The notes under the pieces are model-generated. The model did no database searches, had not been told where the DNA came from, and saw only the letters and a list, made by a program, of their open reading frames with translations. 64,000 nt of DNA from Martinezella hainanensis (lineage in GTDB: Bacteria; Pseudomonadota; Alphaproteobacteria; Rhizobiales; Rhizobiaceae): the NCBI RefSeq assembly GCF_900094555.1, contig NZ_FMAC01000018.1:33573-97572 (forward strand), in the 5' to 3' direction. This document shows positions 58,794 through 64,000 of the stretch, piece after piece. How positions within the stretch are numbered: the first letter of the stretch is position 1; the number at the start of each line of letters is the position of its first letter. The position numbers and the translations under genes are program-made.

Positions 58794-59765
58794 ATGAACG
58801 ATGAAAGGCTTGTCATCCTCGACACCGATCCCGGGATCGACGATGCGATGGCGCTGCTCTTTTTGGGTGGACAACCCAATATCCGTTTGTTGGCGATCAC
58901 ATCAATCTTCGGCAATGCCGAAATCGACGTCACGACGCGTAACGCGCTCTATCTGAGCCAGCGTTTTGGCATCGACGCGCCGGTTTATCGTGGGGCGGCA
59001 ATGCCGTTGAGCATCGCTCGCCACCCGTCACCGCGTCATGTCCATGGTGACGATGGTCTGGGAGGCATCGACGCCGTCGGCGACTTCACAGGCGAGGCGG
59101 CCCCAGGCGAAGCTTCGGAGCGAATGATCGAGCTCATACGCGCGAATCCAGGAAAGGTCACGATCCTGGCGCTGGCGCCGTTGACCAATCTCGCATTGGC
59201 GCTTGTCCGGGAGCCGGAGATAGCGCATCAGGTCAAGGAAGTTGTCATCATGGGTGGAGCTTTTGGCTGGGCGGGCAAGCGTGGCAACGTCTCGCCCGTC
59301 GCGGAAGCGAACATCTTCAACGATCCCCATGCCGCCGACTTTGTGTTCAACGCTGTATGGCCGGTCACGGCTATCGGCCTTGACGTAACGAGCCAATGTG
59401 TTCTCACGTCGAAACAGGCTGCCGAATTAGCGGATAGGGGCGGCGAAGCCGGCAAATTCCTTTGGGAGATCTCGCGGGGCTATGAGGATGTCTACAGGCG
59501 GTCCCAAGGGGTAGATGGCTGTTGTCTGCATGATGTCGCGGCGGCCGCATGGCTGACCCACCCCACGCTTTTTCGAACGCAAACCGGTCCCATTCGCGTA
59601 TTGACTGAGGGTATCGCGATTGGTCAGACAATCCAAAAGCCGGACGATCAGGTTTTTGGCGCAAGCGCGTGGGACGGTCTACCTTCGCAATCTGTTTGTG
59701 TTGCCGTTGATCACGCGCGGCTTATTCACACCTACACACAGGCGCTCATAACGGCGGCGAAATGA
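58794..59765 (+). CDS. Inosine-uridine preferring nucleoside hydrolase
   Basis: ATG at 58794 with GGAGGG before it gives 323 residues. The calcium-binding signature DTDPGIDDAMALLF is at 9-22. Further family blocks are TSIFGNAEIDVTTRNALYL, VTILALAPLTNLALAL, VVIMGGAFGWAGKRGNVSPVAEANIFNDPHAA (in parts) and CCLHDVAAAAWLTHP with the catalytic-site His-Asp. The enzyme splits nucleosides into base and ribose in the cytoplasm. It forms an operon with the TrpF-like gene, divergent from the importer operon. Confidence 0.93.
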   Translation: MNDERLVILDTDPGIDDAMALLFLGGQPNIRLLAITSIFGNAEIDVTTRNALYLSQRFGIDAPVYRGAAMPLSIARHPSPRHVHGDDGLGGIDAVGDFTGEAAPGEASERMIELIRANPGKVTILALAPLTNLALALVREPEIAHQVKEVVIMGGAFGWAGKRGNVSPVAEANIFNDPHAADFVFNAVWPVTAIGLDVTSQCVLTSKQAAELADRGGEAGKFLWEISRGYEDVYRRSQGVDGCCLHDVAAAAWLTHPTLFRTQTGPIRVLTEGIAIGQTIQKPDDQVFGASAWDGLPSQSVCVAVDHARLIHTYTQALITAAK

Positions 59766-60268
59766 TGCCGAACGATCAAACGCAGTGAACAATCTCGGTC
59801 CATTCCGGCGGACCAGATCTTGCCGCAAGAAGGTGAAGAATCGACAGCCGATATGCCGTTAAGTGCCGCTACGAACAACATCGGGGCATTGCAAACAGCG
59901 ATCGGCAATGTTTGGGGACCGATCGGCGGGTCTTTCTCACTCTTGTCAATCTGGTAGCGTACACCTCCAATGGAGTTAAGGCGAGGCTGAGCTGCCGCAC
60001 CAAGACTGCATCGAAACATAACTGCGCCGGATCAATAATGGCTAACACTGATCGTACAGCGCCAGAAAGAAATCCTCTGTAGGAGTTTCGCTCGAGTGTC
60101 AGCTCACCAACCTTTCTACGTTGCGGGATCATTTAGCGGAGTACAATACATGAAGCACGAACTTGCGGCGATGTCGCTCACCGTTAGATCCGATGGCCAC
60201 CGCGTTTATGATCTCTGCCCACTAACGTCGTTTCTCCAACCGTCCAAGTCGATTCCGAGCTTAAGACA
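59766..60268. other. Intergenic region, no gene recognised
   Basis: There are only short frames without ribosome binding sites and no clear terminator. It holds the promoter region of the phospholipase gene. Confidence 0.35.
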
Positions 60269-62371
60269 ATGGTTATAAATTCCCGACGCGATTTTTTGAA
60301 ATTCTCTGCCGGGCTGGCTAGCGCAACCCTCGTTCCTGAATCGATTCGCAAAGCGCTTGCTATCGAGCCGAATACAGCGACCGGTACCATTCGGGACGTT
60401 GAGCATATCGTTGTTTTCATGCAGGAAAATCGCTCTTTTGACCACTATCTTGGCCATCTGAGCGGGGTACGCGGATATAATGATCGGTTTCCAGTGACTC
60501 TGCCTAACGGTAAGCCGATTTGGTATCAGCCACGCAAGGAAGATGCGACCAAGGTCATTACTCCGTTCCGTTATGATACGACAAATCCAGATGTCAATGC
60601 ACAATGCATTGGCGGGTTACCCCATACTTGGGGAACAACGCATAGCGCAATCAATCATGGTCGATCCGATCAGTGGGCCGCGCAGAAAACCAATATGACG
60701 ATGGGTTACCACGTACGCGATGACATTCCGTTTCACTATGCGCTTGCGGATGCCTTCACCGTTTGCGACAATTACTTCTGCTCCATTCCAGGAAATACGC
60801 ACCCCAACCGGATGTATCTCATGACTGGCATGGTCGATCCCACAGGTATAGGTGGCGGTCCGTTGCTGGACAATACTGACTATATCGACAATTCGTTCGA
60901 TAGCGTTAAACTCTCTCCATTCACTTGGACGACCTATCCGGAGCGCCTTGAGAAGGCAGGTATCTCTTGGCAAATCTATCAACAGGGCGTTGACTCTGAC
61001 AATTTCACGGGCAACTACGGCACCAACATGCTTGCGTGTTTCGAGAATTTCGTACATGCGCCGGTCGGTTCTTCATTACATAGCCGTGGAATGAGCGCAC
61101 GCACGCTTGACCAATTGAAAGCAGATGTACAGGCCAATACATTACCGCAAGTGGCTTGGCTGCTACCGCCGGCCGCATATTCTGAACACCCTAAGTTCAC
61201 ACCGCTCTATGGGGCGCATTACCTCTCGACTATTCTTGAGGCATTGACATCGAACCCGGAGGTCTGGAGCAAGACCGTTCTTTTTATCATGTATGACGAA
61301 AACGATGGCTTTTTTGACCACGTCGTGCCGCCGCAAGCGCCCACACTTCCAAATTCTGGGAAAAGCACGGTCGATATATCGTTTGAGGGCCACAATGTGG
61401 TGGCCGCCACGCAAAGGGACGCTTATACCGCTGACAATCTCCCTTACGGGCTGGGGCCGCGTGTACCCATGTTTGTGGTGTCGCCATGGTCCAAGGGCGG
61501 CTTCGTATGTTCGCAGGTATTTGACCATACCTCCGTGCTTCAGTTCATCGAGCAGCGTTTCGGGATTGCGGAAATAAATATTTCCTCCTGGCGGCGAGCC
61601 GTCTGCGGAGACCTCACATCTGCGTTAGACTTTTCCATGCCTGATGTGGGAGTGCCGGTCTTGCCCAGCACTCAGATGTACGTCTCGGAGGCGGATATGC
61701 AATGTTTGCGCGCATCAGAGCAGACCGCCCCTGATGGCGCCACTCCGCAAGTGATGACCGGTCAAGAACCTGGAACCCGACCCGCTCGCGCTTTGCCGTA
61801 CGAGTTGCATGTGACCGGGCGAATTCAAGAACAGGGCTATGCTCTGACTTTCACAAACACTGGTAGACAAGGCGCTCATTTCTATGTCTACACAGCGGAC
61901 GCTACCGCTACTCCACGGCGCTACACAGTCGAAGCAGGCAAACAGTTGAGCGATACTTGGGAGCTTGATGCAACTAGTTGCTACCATCTGAGCGTCTGGG
62001 GCCCGAACGGATACTTCCGTCGTTTTGTGGGTTCGGCTACAGCAAACTCGGTTGCGATGCCGGAATTGACAACACGCTATGACGCGGCAAATGGCGACAT
62101 GTATGTCACGATCTCTAATACGGGAAGCGGGGCCTTGGTCGTCATGGCGGTCGATATGGCATACGGCCATGAGGCACAAACCTTAACGGTGCCCGCTCGA
62201 GAGAGTGTGGATGCGCAATGGAACTTGTCGCATAGTGGGTGTTGGTACGATTTCAAATTCGCGGTGACAGACAACCCCGCCTGGTTGCGTCGTATTGCAG
62301 GCCATATGGAGACTGGCCGAGCGAGCATTACAGATCCGGCGGCAATAGCACCTGCCACACAGGCAGTTTAA
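60269..62371 (+). CDS. plcN: Phosphocholine-preferring phospholipase C (exported)
   Basis: This 700-residue member of the PlcH/PlcN family of the alkaline phosphatase superfamily begins NSRRDFLKFSAGLASATLV, a Tat signal. Family blocks are VEHIVVFMQENRSFDHYLGHLSGVRGYND (in parts), CDNYFCSIPGNTHPNRMYLMTG with the catalytic Thr, LFIMYDENDGFFDHVVPP with metal ligands, and VPMFVVSPWSKGGFV. The C-terminal 200 residues are the two Greek-key domains typical of the family (YALTFTNTGRQGAHFYVY, GDMYVTISNTG). The enzyme releases phosphocholine from phosphatidylcholine or sphingomyelin. The ribosome binding site is weak. Confidence 0.93.
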   Translation: MVINSRRDFLKFSAGLASATLVPESIRKALAIEPNTATGTIRDVEHIVVFMQENRSFDHYLGHLSGVRGYNDRFPVTLPNGKPIWYQPRKEDATKVITPFRYDTTNPDVNAQCIGGLPHTWGTTHSAINHGRSDQWAAQKTNMTMGYHVRDDIPFHYALADAFTVCDNYFCSIPGNTHPNRMYLMTGMVDPTGIGGGPLLDNTDYIDNSFDSVKLSPFTWTTYPERLEKAGISWQIYQQGVDSDNFTGNYGTNMLACFENFVHAPVGSSLHSRGMSARTLDQLKADVQANTLPQVAWLLPPAAYSEHPKFTPLYGAHYLSTILEALTSNPEVWSKTVLFIMYDENDGFFDHVVPPQAPTLPNSGKSTVDISFEGHNVVAATQRDAYTADNLPYGLGPRVPMFVVSPWSKGGFVCSQVFDHTSVLQFIEQRFGIAEINISSWRRAVCGDLTSALDFSMPDVGVPVLPSTQMYVSEADMQCLRASEQTAPDGATPQVMTGQEPGTRPARALPYELHVTGRIQEQGYALTFTNTGRQGAHFYVYTADATATPRRYTVEAGKQLSDTWELDATSCYHLSVWGPNGYFRRFVGSATANSVAMPELTTRYDAANGDMYVTISNTGSGALVVMAVDMAYGHEAQTLTVPARESVDAQWNLSHSGCWYDFKFAVTDNPAWLRRIAGHMETGRASITDPAAIAPATQAV

Positions 62372-62678
62372 TCCCAAGCGCTTTGCTGGCACACCACCCG
62401 CCACGCTTGGCGTGCCCATGCTGCCTGGATATCCAAGGGCTTCCGACTATGCGCTATCGTCAGTCGATTTCCGGGGTGAAAGGATTGCCTTTCCCGCGCC
62501 TGATCTGCATTGTGCCTGAGTCGCTACCTTTGCCTTCCTCTTTATGTCGCTTCAACGCGACCACGTTAGGCATTTGATGCCGTTTGAGAAGGGCCGTTCC
62601 ACCTCATCAGCTCGGGGCCGACTAGGCCAACTGGGCGTCACGGCACTAAAGTGGTGAATTGTCGTTTGGCATTTAAGC
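62372..62678. other. Intergenic region, no gene
   Basis: No credible ORF or terminator with a T-run; decayed DNA before an ISL3 end. Confidence 0.3.
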
Positions 62679-62945
62679 GGGGTCTTCCTCACTTTGTGTG
62701 GTTAACAAATCGTTGGCGGTGACGTTGGTATGAGCTGGCATGCGAACGAAATCGAAATGGTCGCCCGGTCCGGGTATTAAGGTGCAGAGCGTCGTATCCA
62801 GCGACAAAGGCGATTGGGTTGTGTCTGCGTGCGGACCATCATCTGGCATATGCCCGGATTGCCGACATCAGAGCAGAAGTCGGCACGGTTGGTCGTACCG
62901 AAGTCTTCAGGACTTGCCGATCCAAGGCAATGAGGTGACGTGTTC
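62679..62945 (+). pseudogene. ISL3-family transposase, N-terminal remnant
   Basis: The frame from 62740 reads KVQSVVSSDKGDWVVSACGP, then CPDCRHQSRSRHGWSYRSLQDLPIQG, which is the zinc-finger start of ISL3 transposases. The resemblance stops after about 67 residues; the rest of the transposase (about 400 residues) is absent. GGGTCTTCCTCACTTTGTGTGG at 62679 is a plausible left inverted repeat of the element. The copy is dead. Confidence 0.75.
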
Positions 62946-63834
62946 AATTTCACAACACTTTGACTCATATTTGCATTTGAGGCTGATCCATTAAGTGACT
63001 GAGAACCCATTGACGAATTTGCGATGTCGATATCCAGGCAGAGTCGCGACGAAATGCAAAATTGGGTGAAATCTCGACACAAACGAACAATCTTGACCGC
63101 ATGGTTGACTCCGCGCTTGGCTGCAACGCCACTTTTCAAAGACGACGACCCACAGTCAACCAAATCGGATCTGTAATGATGTGAAAGGAATCGAACCGTC
63201 AAACCTCCAAAGCTGATCGCGTATCTGTGGATAGCCTCGAAACAAGACGTTTGCAGAAGTCGGCGCCGTGCTGCAAAGCCTCCGCAATCTCCGCTGCGTC
63301 GAATTTCGTATCCAGTGCCGCTTCCGCATTCCTCTCGATCTGCCTCCAGCTATAGCGCCGTTGGCCACTCGTTGAGGAACCGTACACTCTTGATTCTAAT
63401 CACGGAGTGGCATTGAGCCAGGCGGGCTCATTGACAAATTGCTGAACAATTACCTCAGGCATTATTTCATTATGCGAACGTCGACCTCAATCCAGCAGAT
63501 GATTTCAATCCATTTACTCGACATATTCCAGCTAAACTTTAAATACATAATTGGATTTTCATTATAAATATCTAATTAAACCTTATTTCATAGCATGAAA
63601 TGCTATAGTTGCATCCAGATATAATTAAGATCATCAAGAAATTTACCAAAAATAAACTACGTTGATGCATATAGATCTGATTGGGTAGGCTCTAGCTACG
63701 AGCGGATGACGACGGGCGGCAAGGCCGCAGCGATATTCGGTGCGCCACCAGGGAATGCACAGCAAGTGACCTGCTTGTTTGATCGTGTGCCGAACGGAAG
63801 CTCGGCCATTCAACATCTTGGTTGGGGGAACACC
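62946..63834. other. Intergenic region, mixed remnants and AT-rich promoter
   Basis: The first part contains unidentified decayed DNA and a tRNA-end-like word (63176-63205). A leftward 62-codon frame (63199-63387) is unrecognised. From about 63470 to 63660 the DNA is strongly AT-rich with no ORF, probably the promoter region of the chemotaxis receptor gene. Confidence 0.4.
63176..63205 (-). repeat. tRNA-3'-end-like motif, copy 4
   Basis: The + strand reads TGATGTGAAAGGAATCGAAC, differing from copy 1 in one inner base over the shared TGATGTGAAAGGA-TCGAACC. Confidence 0.45.
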
Positions 63835-64000
63835 ATGGGATATTTTAAAACATTCGGCGTCACGGCTCGCTTGACAACGGGCTTCGGCTTTTTGCTCATT
63901 TTGATGATCGGCCTGACATTCTACTCCATCAGACAGGTCGAAACCATCGACCGAAATCTTGGCATAATCAACGACGTCAACAGCGTGAAGCAACGCTATG
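63835..64000 (+). CDS. Methyl-accepting chemotaxis protein, N-terminal part (runs off window)
   Basis: ATG at 63835 follows GGGGGAA. The visible 55 residues begin MGYFKTFGVTARLTTGFGF, continue with a membrane helix LLILMIGLTFYSI, and then IRQVETIDRNLGIINDVNSV, the typical start of a four-helix-bundle ligand domain (4HB) in receptors of this group. The signalling part lies beyond 64000. It would be an inner-membrane chemoreceptor. Confidence 0.75.
   Translation, partial: MGYFKTFGVTARLTTGFGFLLILMIGLTFYSIRQVETIDRNLGIINDVNSVKQRY

Overview
The window looks like accessory plasmid (or large integrative element) DNA from a member of the Rhizobiaceae (Rhizobium, Agrobacterium or Neorhizobium type). 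The reasons are the GC-rich rhizobial coding style, the DUF932, DUF736 and ParB-like accessory backbone genes, a MobC plus MobZ-like relaxase mobilisation block, many solute ABC transporters and LuxR-type regulators, several IS remnants and four toxin-antitoxin modules. No repABC genes, ribosomal genes or essential housekeeping genes are seen. Assignments rest on reading the sequence and on memory of protein families; no database search was run.

Layout. 1-1.4 kb: right part of an IS21-family element (istA end, istB) that interrupts a small P-loop kinase. 2.2-9.5 kb: plasmid backbone and defence-like genes, with mqsRA, a run of hypothetical genes, DUF932, a HigBA-type module and DUF736. Two copies of a GC-rich leader repeat lie here and a third lies at 20.5 kb. 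9.8-20.2 kb: a type I secretion operon (giant RTX protein, ABC exporter, HlyD adaptor and a 50-codon coupled ORF), two divergent paralogous small secreted proteins, a LuxR solo and a GlcNAc-type (GT60-like) glycosyltransferase. 20.5-29 kb: ParB-like protein, ParA plus ribbon-helix-helix pair, candidate transfer origin, mobC and a 1091-residue relaxase. 29-38 kb: degenerate response regulator, a candidate alpha-r14-like small RNA, ParDE-like and VapBC modules, AraC regulator, serine hydrolase, cold shock protein and small hypotheticals.

38.4-46.1 kb is a sugar or cyclitol catabolic cluster: IolE-like dehydratase, IolG-like dehydrogenase, a TIM-barrel isomerase, a complete sugar ABC importer, an HTH-only RpiR remnant and a divergent LacI regulator with twin operators. 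A GH10 xylanase fragment sits at its edge. 46.6-50 kb holds three exported proteins of unknown role, one of them a Tat-exported protein with a possible SMI1/KNR4-like domain.

50.1-59.8 kb is the most interesting block. A BMP-type nucleoside importer is in one tightly overlapping operon with an ADP-ribosylglycohydrolase and a PfkB kinase under a GntR/UTRA regulator. A TrpF-like TIM-barrel protein and a nucleoside hydrolase are divergent from it, and two TGGT-N4-ACCA sites lie between. Together they suggest an undescribed route for import and breakdown of an N-ribosylated or ADP-ribose-related compound. The window ends with a Tat-exported phospholipase C, a truncated ISL3 transposase and the start of a chemotaxis receptor.
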